DNA of 64,000 nucleotides from Megaustenia siamemsis (lineage: Eukaryota > Mollusca > Gastropoda > Stylommatophora > Ariophantidae). The stretch spans positions 46,558,421-46,622,420 of the forward strand of contig JAVIAB010000139.1 of assembly GCA_032433765.1 (NCBI GenBank), in the 5' to 3' direction. Of the stretch, positions 44,171 through 55,384 are shown piece after piece. The notes under the pieces were generated by a model that was not told where the DNA came from, ran no database searches, and saw only the letters and a list, made by a program, of their open reading frames with translations. The stretch's first letter is position 1. Each line of letters opens with the position of its first letter. The translations under genes were made by a program, and so were the position numbers.

Positions 44171-45915
44171 GTGGGGGCTACCAACAGTTAACATCTCTCT
44201 ACAGTTCTAAGTGACTACTAACAGTTAACATCTCTCTACAGTTCTAAGTGACTACCAACAGTTAACATCTCTCTACAGTTCTATGTGACTACAGTTCTAA
44301 GTAACTACCAACAGTTAACATCTCTCTACAGTTCTATGAGACTACAGTTCTAAGTGACTACCAACAATTAACATATCTCTACAGCTCTAAGTGACTACCA
44401 ACAATTAACATCTCTCTACAGCTCTAAGTGACTACCAACAATTAACATCTCTCTACAGCTCTAAGTGACTACCAACAATTAACATCTCTCTACAGCTCTA
44501 AGTGACTACCAACAATTAACATCTCTCTACAGCTCTAAGTGACTACCAACAATTAACATCTCTCTACAGCTCTAAGTGACTACCAACAATTAACATCTCT
44601 CTACAGCTCTACGTGACTACTAACAATTGACATCTCTCTACAGCTCTCTCCCTCATTTCTACCAACAATTAACATCTCTCTACAGCTCTACGTGACTACC
44701 ATCAATTGACATCTCTCTACAGCTCTAAGTGACTACTAACAATTGACATCTCTCTACAGCTCTCTCCCTCATTTCTACCAACAATTAACATCTCTCTACA
44801 GCTCTACGTGACTACTAACAATTGACATCTCTCTACTGCTCTACGTGACTACTAACAATTGACATCTCTCTACAGCTCTCTCCCTCATTTCTACCAACAA
44901 TTAACATCTCTCTACAGCTCTAAGTGACTACCAACAATTAACATCTCTCTACAGCTCTAAGTGACTACCAACAATTAACATCTCTCTACAGCTCTAAGTG
45001 ACTACCAACAATTAACATCTCTCTACAGCTCTAAGTGACTACCAACAATTAACATCTCTCTACAGCTCTAAGTGACTACCAACAATTAACATCTCTCTAC
45101 AGCTCTAAGTGACTACCAACAATTAACATCTCTCTACAGCTCTACGTGACTACTAACAATTGACATCTCTCTACAGCTCTCTCCCTCATTTCTACCAACA
45201 ATTAACATCTCTCTACAGCTCTACGTGACTACCATCAATTGACATCTCTCTACAGCTCTAAGTGACTACTAACAATTGACATCTCTCTACAGCTCTCTCC
45301 CTCATTTCTACCAACAATTGACATCTCTCCACAGCTCTACGTGACTACTAACAATTGACATCTCTCTACAGCTCTACGTGACTACTAACAATTGACATCT
45401 CTCTACAGCTCTCTCCCTCATTTCTACCAACAATTAACATCTCTCTACAGCTCTACGTGACTACTAACAATTAACATCTCTTTACAGCTCTACGTGACTA
45501 CCATCAATTGACATCTCTCTACAGCTCTACGTGACTACTAACAATTAACATCTCTCTACAGTTCTACGTGACTACCATCAATTAACATCTCTCTACAGTT
45601 CTAAGTGACTACCAACAATTGACATCTCTCTACAGTTCTAAGTGACTACTAACAATTAACATCTCTCTACAGCTCTACGTGACTACTAACAATTAACATC
45701 TCTCTACAACTCTATGTGACTACTAACAATTAACATCTCTCTACAGCTCTACGTGACTACCATCAATTGACATCTCTCTACAGCTCTACGTGACTACTAA
45801 CAATTGACATCTCTCTACAGCTCTAAGTGACTACTAACAATTGACATCTCTCTACAGCTCTAAGTGACTACTAACAATTGACATCTCTCTACAGCTCTAA
45901 GTGACTACCAACAAT
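44171..45915 (+). repeat. 37-bp satellite, about 46 units, with 3' splice-site-like motif
   Basis: The unit joins CTCTAAGTGACTACCAACAA and TTAACATCTCTCTACAG. A second unit type carries CTCTCCCTCATTTCTACC, and both combine into higher-order blocks that recur (for example 44640-44880 and 45180-45420). Many units read TACTAAC about 20 nt before CTCTCTACAG. No gene borders it. Confidence 0.95.
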
Positions 45916-45929
45916 TCGAAGTCCACAAA

Positions 45930-48900
45930 AGATGTAAATTTTAAGGAAAAGCTTCTTCTAATTGGAAAAACTACTAACTAAATCGATCGCATCGCAATAG
46001 GAAGAAATAGGTATAGATCATAGCCTGATGTCAAAGCAATCAGAGGCGCAGGTGCCCGAAGCGATCATAACATGATCACAATCAAGGCCAAATTCGTTAT
46101 AAACATCTCTAACAGATTTCAAGCCCTTCTGGATATACCAGAAGAAGAAGTAGATGAACAGTTCCAAAAGATACAAAATATATATGAAGACGTTGGTCAG
46201 GAAGTCATTGGACGTCGTACTAAAACAAAGAAGGATTGGATCATAGAAGAGTCTTGGAACTTGGCTCAAGAAAGAAAGACTATCAAATAGTTAGTGCTAA
46301 ATTGTAAGGAGGATGATAAAGCTAAACTAATGGAGGATTATACAGAGAAAAACAGTCAAGAAGAGCATAAGGAAAGATAAAAGACAGAATATTGAGACTC
46401 TGGTAACTGAAGTTCAGGAAGCATTCGAGAAAGGGGATAGGAGAACTGTTTACAAGGTCACAGAGATCCTTTCTGATGATTTCAAAAATGTTACTACCGT
46501 TGTGCGAAGTAAAAACGGAGAACCTTTAGTTAAAGAAAATGAATAACTGAAAAGATTGGAAAAATACATAAAAGAAATTCTCAACAGATCAGAACCAGTA
46601 AGTGGAGTCTATATTTCTCCACCACCTGCCCAATTTGAAATGAAGAAAGGGAAGATCAAATGCCATGAAATTGAAACTGTCACCAAACAGACCTAAAGTA
46701 ACAAAGCACCTCGTGAAGATATAATTTCTGCAGAAATGTTAAAAGCAGACCCAGGAATGAGCGCAAAAGTTTTAGAAAAATTATCCAAAAAATATGGAAA
46801 GATGAAAAAGTACCAAAAGCACGGAAAAGGGGCATTATTGTTAAAATCCTTAGGAAAGGATTCCTTAGGAGATCATTGTGAAAATTGGAGAGGTATAAAG
46901 CTGCTGTCAGTACCTGGGAATACATTTTGTTGAGTACTTCTCCTTGTATAAAGAATGGTGTGGAACAAAAGCTCAGAGAAGAGCAGGCGGGCTATAGAAG
47001 TGAGAGATCATGTACTGGTCAAATCTTTCTCTTGCGAATCATTGTAGAACAGTCACTGGAATGGAACTCATCCTTATATATAAACCTTTTAGAGGTTGAG
47101 AAGACATTCGATAGCATCCATCATTTTGGAAAATCCTTTTTGCATACGGCTTACTGGATAAAATAGTCAATGTTCTAAAGGATATGTTTGACGGCAACCA
47201 GTGCTGTGTAAGACATGAAGGATATGTTTGACGGCAACCAGTGCTGTGTAAGACATGAAGGATATGTTTGACGGCAACCAGTGCTGTGTAAGACATGAAG
47301 GTTATGTTTGACGGCAACCAGTGCTGTGTAAGACATGAAGGATATGTTTGACGGCAACCAGTGCTGTGTAAGACATGAAGTATATGTTTGACGGCAACCA
47401 GTGCTGTGTAAGGCATGAAGGACATGTTTGACGGCAACCAGTGCTGTGTAAGACATGAAGGACATGTTTGACGGCAACCAGTGCTGTGTAAGACATGAAG
47501 GATATGTTTGACGGCAACCAGTGCTGTGTAAGACATGAAGGATATGTTTGACGGCAACCAGTGCTGTGTAAGACATGAAGGATATGTTTGACGGCAACCA
47601 GTGCTGTGTAAGGCATGAAGGATATGTTTGACGGCAACCAGTGCTGTGTAAGACATGAAGGATATGTTTGACGGCAACCAGTGCTGTGTAAGACATGAAG
47701 GTTATGTTTGACGGCAACCAGTGCTGTGTAAGACATGAAGGATATGTTTGACGGCAACCAGTGATGTGTAAGACATGAAGGATATGTTTGACGGCAACCA
47801 GTGCTGTGTAAGACATGAAGGTTATGTTTGACGGCAACCAGTGCTGTGTGAGACATGAAGGATATGTTTGACGGCAACCAGTGCTGTGTAAGACATGAAG
47901 GACATGTTTGACGGCAACCAGTGCTGTTTAAGACATGAAGGATATGTTTGACGGCAACCAGTGCTGTGTAAGACATGAAGGATATGTTTGACGGAAACCA
48001 GTGCTGTGTGAGACATGAAGGATATGTTTGACGGCAACCAGTGATGTGTAAGACATGAAGGATATGTTTGACGGCAACCAGTGCTGTGTAAGACATGAAG
48101 GTTATGTTTGACGGCAACCAGTGCTGTGTAAGACATGAAGGATATGTTTGACGGCAACCAGTGCTGTGTAAGACATGAAGGACATGTTTGACGGCAACCA
48201 GTGCTGTGTAAGACATGAAGGACATGTTTGACGGCAACCAGTGCTGTGTAAGACATGAAGGATATGTTTGACGGCAACCAGTGCTGTGTAAGACATGAAG
48301 GACATGTTTGACGGCAACCAGTGCTGTTTAAGACATGAAGGATATGTTTGACGGCAACCAGTGCTGTGTAAGACATGAAGGATATGTTTGACGGCAACCA
48401 GTGCTGTGTAAGACATGAAGGATATATTTGACGGCAACCAGTGCTGTGTAAGACATGAAGGATATGTTTGACGGAAACCAGTGCTGTGTGAGACATGAAG
48501 GACATGTTTGACGGCAACCAGTGCTGTGTAAGACATGAAGGATATGTTTGACGGCAACCAGTGCTGTGTAAGACATGAAGGATATGTTTGACGGCAACCA
48601 GTGCTGTGTGAGACATGAAGGATATGTTTGACGGCAACCAGTGCTGTGTGAGACATGAAGGACATGTTTGACGGCAAACAGTGCTGTGTAAGACATGAAG
48701 GATATGTTTGACGGCAACCAGTGCTGTGTGAGACATGAAGGATATGTTTGACGGCAACCAGTGCTGTGTAAGACATGAAGGACAGCAGAGAGCTGGTCCA
48801 TAGTCATAACAAGGATGTATTTTGTCGCCACTCCTTTTTCTTGTTATGGACCTGATCTGGCAAATTGTTGTTGGCGACAGACCAAGAGCAATTACATGGG

Positions 48901-49620
48901 GTGTCGCAGAACGTTTAGAAGATACTGACTTTGCAGATGATGCTGGACTGCTTGTCCACTGTCACCAAGACATTCACGAGCAAACAGATAGGGTAGATCA
49001 GTTTGCTAAACAGTAGGACTGAAAATAAATGTAGAGAAAAGTAAAATTATGAGGACAGCTACCAAAAATACAAATAAAGTTACATTCAGAGGAATGTGAT
49101 TATAAGAAGGGGATCACTTTAAATACCTGAGAAGCTATATTTCATCAAATAGTCATATCGAGAAGTATATATATCTACAAGAATGCACAATCAGCCCAAT
49201 CATTCAATAGACTTAGAAACATTTGCCGTTCAACCATTATCTATTTCAGCACAAGATTAGAATTTACAAGTCAAATGTACGATCCATACTCCTATATGCA
49301 GCAGAGACGTGGAGTATAAACAATAAGATAGAAAGTCGACTAAGAGGATTTGAAGGTCGCTGTCTTAAGAAGATTATAAATTTCCATTGGGATCAACACT
49401 TTACGAACAAAGAAGTCGTCAGAAGCATTAACAACATAAATCAAGAAGTGAAAATAAGACGTTGGAAATGGCTAGGCCATGTTCTACGAATTGAATGAAA
49501 ATATAAAAAAAAACAGGTATCCACACCTAGCATTAACATGTACACCACCTGGCAAATGAGGAAGAGGCAGACCATTGGGGGCATGGCGACGAACCATACA
49601 TGATGAAATGACAAATGACA
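45930..49620 (+). mobile_element. RTE-like LINE interrupted by its own 40-bp satellite
   Basis: The left part encodes the endonuclease end and linker (ARSDHNMITIKAKF, 46060; GQEVIGRRTKTKKDWIIEES, 46195; EEQAGYRSERSCTGQIFLLR, 46980) and runs to LLDKIVNVLKDMFDGNQCCV at about 47150-47210. The right part resumes with QGCILSPLLFLVMDLIW (RT motif B, about 48811), LEDTDFADDAGLLV (catalytic FADD, about 48920), RIYKSNVRSILLYAAETW (about 49255) and IRRWKWLGHVLRI (49455). Read across one repeat unit, the two parts are colinear in one frame. The frame is otherwise broken by many stops, so the element is dead. Confidence 0.9.
47181..48780 (+). repeat. 40 x 40-bp satellite born inside a LINE RT gene
   Basis: Exactly 1,600 bp with no indel: forty 40-bp units starting GATATGTTTGACGGCAACCA and ending GTGCTGTGTAAGACATGAAG. 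Only point variants occur (GACATG, GTTATG, GTGTG, GATGTG, GTTTA, GGAAACC). The unit is the LINE coding sequence itself (KDMFDGNQCCVRHE). The long minus-strand frames (up to 311 residues, HVLHSTGCRQT period) exist because the unit lacks stops on that strand. They are not genes. Confidence 0.97.
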
Positions 49621-51000
49621 ATGGTACTTTTTCATCTTTCCATATTTTTTAAATAATTTTTTTTCAACTGGCAGGTTCTGACTAGAATTGCCCATGCTTG
49701 CTCCAGACCTAATTGGGTAGAGATCTCTTGTGGGTGCCCTTTGCTTTGACCATAGTTTAGAGGATTAAAAAAAGATTAAAAAGAGGATGAGGTCAGAAGT
49801 CACAGAAAACAGACAAAACTACTGTTAGTTAAGAGCATACCACCCAACAGCCCGCAGAGAAAAGTGACAAGCGCGATGAATTTAGCGATGTGGAAAATAC
49901 ACGAAAGAGGAGACGCCAGACACGGAAAAAATACCCCATCTTCCGAATAAAGCAATAAAACAGAGAGCGAAATTAGGGTCAACCCCAAGAACAGAGAAAA
50001 ATGAACATCAACAATACCAGAAAATGAGGCAGAACCAAAACTAAAGGCAGTTATACTCTAAGAAACAAAGAAGAAAACACGGGATTGAAGAAGAGAGAAA
50101 AAATAAATCATGGGCGGATGTGACAGAAGGAAGTGAACTTTGGAAATCTTGTTTACCGCATAAGGGCGGGCTTGGCGGGCCGTAAGTTGCCTACCTCTGA
50201 ACCAAAGGGTTATGTTTACGTTATTACCCTTACGTCGACTCGATGTCCCAGAAATGAGATTCACGCGTGACTATCGTAGTTTTATATTCCACTCTTGGTG
50301 GACACATTTATCATGAGCTCTCTCGACTGGCCGTCTTTTCTTTTTCCTTAGTGACTCAGTTGCAAGTATGAGAAATCTTTAATTGATCAAACAGTCTGTA
50401 CCTTCGTGGCCAATGCGACAGATTTGAAATGTTAAGGGGGAAAGAAATGAAATAACAAAGAAAGGACAGATAGCTTTATGCAGCAAAAGTTCTTAACTAA
50501 AACTCAGAGAAATATATTTGTTCCCTCGTTGTTTCATTTCTGGAGAACTTGCCGAGGGGGCTTACTGAGTGGCTTTATTAACGTCTTTCTGGAAGACAGC
50601 ACAGCTTAGGCCGGGCTGTGAGGACATGTACGTCCTTCACCTGACCAGGTCAATATTCATTTAAAACAGAAAGAATTGCATTGGGAGAGGAGTCTCATGA
50701 CGATGCGATTATTCAATCTCTGTCTCTACAATATATCAATCAGTGTCTTCGCCATTGTATTTATATTGAGAATTTTACTTTTAGAATTTAATTACCTCGG
50801 CCCATAGTTCGTGTGGAGAGTATAGTAAAAGTATAGGCTCCCTCTTCGGAAGAGGTAAAGGCGTGTTTTTGAAATATGAAGTTAGTAACCAATTTTCCAT
50901 GTCCAATGGACACATTTTTGAGTAGTGTTGTCGGTATCACGCCAGGTCGACATTATTTCGAAGAAAAGCCGCTTTACTCTTTTATTTTTGAAAAAAAGCA
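49621..51000. other. No gene seen
   Basis: Unique-looking sequence. Short frames only, with no domain or good splice borders. Confidence 0.45.
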
Positions 51001-51002
51001 CT

Positions 51003-51050
<48 letters not shown>
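51001..51050. repeat. (GA)n microsatellite
   Basis: About 24 GA dinucleotides. Confidence 0.95.
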
Positions 51051-51054
<4 letters not shown>

Positions 51055-51119
51055 GAAGGGCGGGAGTGTGTATAGTCATCAACGTCTCCTGACATGGCAC
51101 CTCATAATGATGATGATGA

Positions 51120-51290
51120 TGTCCTATTTTTAGAAGCGCTGTTAACCCCCGAGCCCTGCAGTCCGAAAAAAAAAATTATGTAACTTGAATGGGTACCCGT
51201 CAGACCAGTAGCAGGCATGCAAGCCCCTCAGCTATCAAGGGTGCTAAAAGTCATTGTAGGTGTCAAGGTCCCGGGCCTGCTAGACGTATG
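51120..51290 (-). mobile_element. tRNA-derived SINE, family D, copy 2
   Basis: The minus strand reads GATAGCTGAGGGGCTTGCAT (A box TAGCTGAGGGG), ACGGGTACCCATTCAAG (degenerate B box), poly-T, then CGGACTGCAGGGCTCGGGG. The poly-T/CGGAC junction is shared with 6185-6345. No duplication identified. Confidence 0.55.
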
Positions 51291-51384
51291 GGGAATATCG
51301 TACTATATATACCATACTCTTACATGACCACGACACATTTGTGTTACAAGCTGAAATCTACAAGTTACAATGAACTTCGTGTCA

Positions 51385-52222
51385 CGTTTGAGTATTATTG
51401 TATGGGCAAATTTGTTTGTCACTTTGAAGTGTTATTGTATGGGCAAATTTGTTTGTCACTTTGAAGTGTTATTGTATGGGCAAATTTGTTTGTCACTTTG
51501 AAGTGTTATTGTATGGGCAAATTTGTTTGTCACTTTGAAGTGTTATTGTATGGGCAAATTTGTTTGTCACTTTGAAGTGTTATTGTACGGGCAAATTTGT
51601 TTGTCACTTTGAAGTGTTATTGTACGGGCAAATTTGTTTGTCACTTTGAAGTGTTATTGTACGGGCAAATTTGTTTGTCACTTTTAAGTGTTATTGTATG
51701 GGCAAATTTGTTTGTCACTTTTAAGTGTTATTGTATGGGCAAATTTGTTTGTCACTTTTAAGTGTTATTGTATGGGCAAATTTGTTTGTCACTTTTGTTA
51801 TTGTATGGGCAGATATGTTTGTCACTTTTGAGTGTTATTGTCTGGTCAGATTTGTTGTCACTTTTAAGTGTTATTGTATGGGCAAATTTGTTTGTCACTT
51901 TTAAGTGTTATTGTATGGGCAAATTTGTTTGTCACTTTTAAGTGTTATTGTATGGGCAAATTTGTTTGTCACTTTTGAGTGTTATTGTCTGGTCTGATTT
52001 GTTGTCACTTTTAGGTGTTATTGTCTGGTCAGAATTGTCATTTTTAATATTATGTATATGGCAGACTTGTTGTCACTTTTAATTGTTATTGTATGGTCCG
52101 AGTTGTCACTTTTTTATGTGTTGTTGTATGGTCTGAGTTGTCACTTTTAAGTGTTATTGTATGGGCAGGTTTGTTGTCACTTTTAATTGTTATTGTATGG
52201 TCTGAGTTGTCACTTTGAAGTG
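51385..52222 (+). repeat. 37-bp satellite with a homogeneity gradient
   Basis: The unit joins TTGAAGTGTTATTGTATGGG and CAAATTTGTTTGTCACT. The first 10-12 units are nearly identical. From about 51790 units shorten and diverge (TCTGGTCAGATTTG, ATGGTCCGAGTTG). About 22 units in all. Confidence 0.95.
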
Positions 52223-52738
52223 TTATTGCAACAATAAACTGATACTCTACCAGAATTTACAGAATCTGCCAGAAACGTGGCAGGCGATTTGCTTTATCCA
52301 CAACATCTTGTAACAGAAATCCTGTCCTTAGAGCGGTTCTTTTGTAGACACGCCAGTCTGTATTTGCTTAGTCTATCGGGGAGGTAACTCTTCGCGGCAT
52401 TTCTGTGCAAGGCACTACAACACTGCAGTGTTGCTCTCTCTCTCTCATTCAGATGTCTGTTGCAGATTAAAAACATCTGCCTCTGCTTTAATCTAACGTG
52501 CAGAGTTTACCACTTGTCTGTGACAACCTTTTTGATGTAGTGTTTATATATTTGTCTGAAAAGGATTAATATTTATCTTTTTTTTTAATATTCACTTTTT
52601 CTTACTATCTCTCCTTAGGTGGGTTACTGGTGGTATTTGTGTTTGTGTGTATTTATCCATGTAATTAATTATTGTGGATATACTTATCGTTATTATGGTT
52701 CACTCTGGCCATTTCTCTCAATCAGAAATTCTTTTGCG
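52223..52738. other. No gene seen
   Basis: Unique-looking. The frame at 52619-52936 starts after a good-looking acceptor (CTCTCCTTAG) but encodes no recognised domain and runs into a SINE. Confidence 0.4.
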
Positions 52739-52746
52739 TATGTATA

Positions 52747-53003
52747 CCATTTGAACTGGACTTGGAATGGCGAGAGCGGGTTCGATCCCAATCGACGGCT
52801 ACCGGGTTCACCCAGCCTTAAATTGGCAGCGGATTTTCTTTTTTCTTTTTTTTTGGGGGGGGGGGGGGGAGTAAAGCGACCCGGGCGTGAAGTATTACTG
52901 ATTTTACCCCAAAAATCATGTGTTGAAGGTCTGTAAACTTTATGGTCACTAACACCATATTCTCTATACTTGGTGTGACGGGGCTCTTTACTTTTTTTTT
53001 TAC
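52747..53003 (+). mobile_element. SINE family A, partly truncated head
   Basis: It starts within the tRNA-like head (TGAACTGGACTTGG) and keeps the B box GGGTTCGATCCC, body and TTTACTTTT tail, with a G-run insertion at about 52855-52869. Possible 8-bp duplication TATGTATA at 52739-52746 and 53004-53011. Confidence 0.85.
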
Positions 53004-53089
53004 TATGTATAAAAATAGAACTGGCTTATAAACACCATTATGTAGAGGTAATTAAAATATTATGGCTACATCGAAATATAAAGCCATTT

Positions 53090-53330
53090 GGAGATAGAAC
53101 AGTAATGAAAAGCACGGTTCCAGGACGATGATCAAGGGTAGACCAAAAAGAAGATGGTTTCAAGACATCAAAACGACCTTGAACATGACAACAACATGAC
53201 AACAGAAGAAGTGGGAGATCTGGCTAGAAACAGAGATTCTTTCAGAAGGGCTGTGTTGACTGAACATTTCTGCGAAGGACATGCGACCGAATGATGATAA
53301 TGAGGGTGATGATGGTGGTGGTGGCGGCGG
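53090..53330 (+). mobile_element. RTE-type LINE 3' end fragment
   Basis: Encodes RTMIKGRPKRRWFQDIKTTL, then NMTT and a TGATGATAATG tail that runs into GGTGGT repeats. Same family as 1796-1975 (reverse). The frame breaks after about 40 residues. Confidence 0.7.
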
Positions 53331-54094
53331 CGGTGGTTGCGGTGGTAGTGGTGGTAATTACATGGGCACTTACGTTCAATGGGATTATAAATCATGGACT
53401 CTTAATTAAGATAATAGATCATATGACAGTCTGTGACACTTAGAAAAAACCAGAAGGGAGACAGTTAACAAAATCTAATTTCTTAACAAAATCCATTCTA
53501 TGTTCTGCCATCCTGTAACTGTAACATTGTATTGTCTCTTACTGTTGCTAATTTCACTTCTGGCACAGAGCTTACGTCTGCTTGCATTTTTATTTTATTT
53601 CACGGCCACACTATATCTTGTGCAAACCGGTTTGTGTTTCTGATCTGGATTCATCCGCCCGTCTTGTGCGTGAGACAGCATGATTAGCAGCCAGAGCTGT
53701 CCCATGTCTGCCAGATTATAACGGCTCACTAGTGCACTCCACGTCGCATTAGATATTTGGATTATTTCAAGAAATATCAATTCCACTTCCATCCTAACTT
53801 CTGGCTGTAATCAACCCCACCTTATAGGTTCCAAAAGACAGTTGAAACTTTCGCCGGTTTTTGTCAAATATAAGAGTTTGGTGTTAGCATCTGTCAGTTA
53901 ATCGTATTCTATACTACGCCTTGTTTGAGACAAATTCATCACGTTACCGGAGGTTTTTCTACTTTCGTATGTTTTATATCTGCCAGAACCGAAAATTCTT
54001 GCTCCATGAAATAGACAGTGGGAAATCTGACAACGTTGCGTTCAATTATAGCACTTCTAAAAAACCTTCTCGCTGACCTGCCGTTCTTTCGTGT
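53331..54094. other. No gene seen
   Basis: GGT-repeat tail then unique sequence. Nothing recognised. Confidence 0.4.
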
Positions 54095-54410
54095 GTAATT
54101 GTTTGATAGCCACTGCTCAGTTCGGGACCTTTATAACTGTTTGAGAGCCACTGCTCGCAGTTCGGGACCGTATATAATTGTTTGAGAGCCACTGCTAAGT
54201 ACGGGGTCGTATTTAATTGTTTGAGAGTCACTGCTCAGTTTGGGGTCGTATTTAACTGTTTGAGAGTCACTGCTCAGTCTGGGACTGTATGTAACTGTTT
54301 GAGAGACACTGCTCAGTTCGTGGTCGTATTTAATTGTTTGAGAGCTACTGCTGAGTTCTGGATCGTATTTAACTGTTTGAGAGCCACTGCTCATTTCGGG
54401 TTCATTTTCG
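54095..54410 (+). repeat. 39-40-bp minisatellite, 8 units
   Basis: Units join TGTTTGAGAGCCACTGCTCA and GTTCGGGACCGTATTTAA. It runs directly into the next array. Confidence 0.92.
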
Positions 54411-55048
54411 GTTGATTAGTCGACTAACTGGTTGGTTGATTAGTCGGCTGCCTGGTTGGTTGATTAGTCGGCTGTCTGGTTGGTTGATTAGTCGGCTGCC
54501 TGGTTGGTTGATTAGTCGACTGCCTAGTTGGTTGATTAGTCGACTGCCTGGTTGGTTGATTAGTCGACTGCTTGGTTGGTTGATTAGTCGGCTGTCTGGT
54601 TGGTTGATTAGTCGACTGCCTAGTTGGTTGATTAGTCGGCTGCATGGTTGGTTGATTAGTCGGCTGCATGGTTGGTTGATTAGTCGACTGCCTGGTTGGT
54701 TGATTAGTCGGCTGTCTGGTTGGTTGATTAGTCGACTGCCTGGTTGGTTGATTAGTCGGCTGTCTGGTTGGTTGATTAGTCGACTGCCTAGTTGGTTGAT
54801 TAGTCGTCTGCATGGTTGGTTGATTAGTCGGCTGCATGGTTGGTTGATTAGTCGACTGCCTGGTTGGTTGATTAGTCGGCTGTCTGGTTGGTTGATTAGT
54901 CGACTGCCTGGTTGGTTGATTAGTCGGCTGCCTGGTTGGTTGATTTGTCGACTGCCTAGTTGGCTGATTAGTCGGCTGCCTGGTTGCTTGATTAGTCGAC
55001 TGCCTAGTTGGTTGATTAGTCGGCTGCCTGGTTGCTTGATTAGTCGAC
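54411..55048 (+). repeat. 24-bp minisatellite, about 26 units
   Basis: The unit joins GATTAGTCGGCTGCC and TGGTTGGTT, with alternating CGAC/CGGC and CTGCC/CTGTC/CTGCA variants in recurring blocks. 24 bp keeps all frames open on both strands (SRLPGWLI; INQPGSRL; TNQPTRQS), so the 219-262-residue frames are artefacts. Confidence 0.95.
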
Positions 55049-55384
55049 AAATCATTCTCACTGCACATCGAACAATTTATCTGAGCTGGAATCCCCACCT
55101 CAGCTTGATGCGACTGATAGCCCCAGTTTTGTGTTGGTTTACCAACGATCTTTTTACTCCATGCACGGCGCTCTTACTACCATTTCATTACCAATTCTGA
55201 TTCTGACTTGATGTTTCTGAGGTATTTTCAAGGTCGTACCTGAAATCTTCAGTACCAAGAAGGCATCTAAAATGCTCTGTAGTGGGAAAGGGCCCTAAGT
55301 GTTCAGTAACAATATGGGACATGACATCTGACAAGCCTGAACAAAATTACACCTAGAACTGTTTCTTCCTTAGGCAATCTCTCT
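55049..55384. other. No gene seen
   Basis: Unique spacer between two 24-bp arrays. Nothing recognised. Confidence 0.4.

Noticed and set aside
47039..48831. Several minus-strand frames of 167-311 residues with HVLHSTGCRQT periods
   Set aside because: They read the antisense of the 40-bp satellite inside the LINE. Not a gene.
52619..52936. 105-residue frame starting after an acceptor-like CTCTCCTTAG
   Set aside because: No recognisable domain and it runs into a SINE and a G-run.
54402..55200. 219-262-residue frames over the 54.4-55.0 kb array
   Set aside because: 24-bp repeat artefact, open on both strands.
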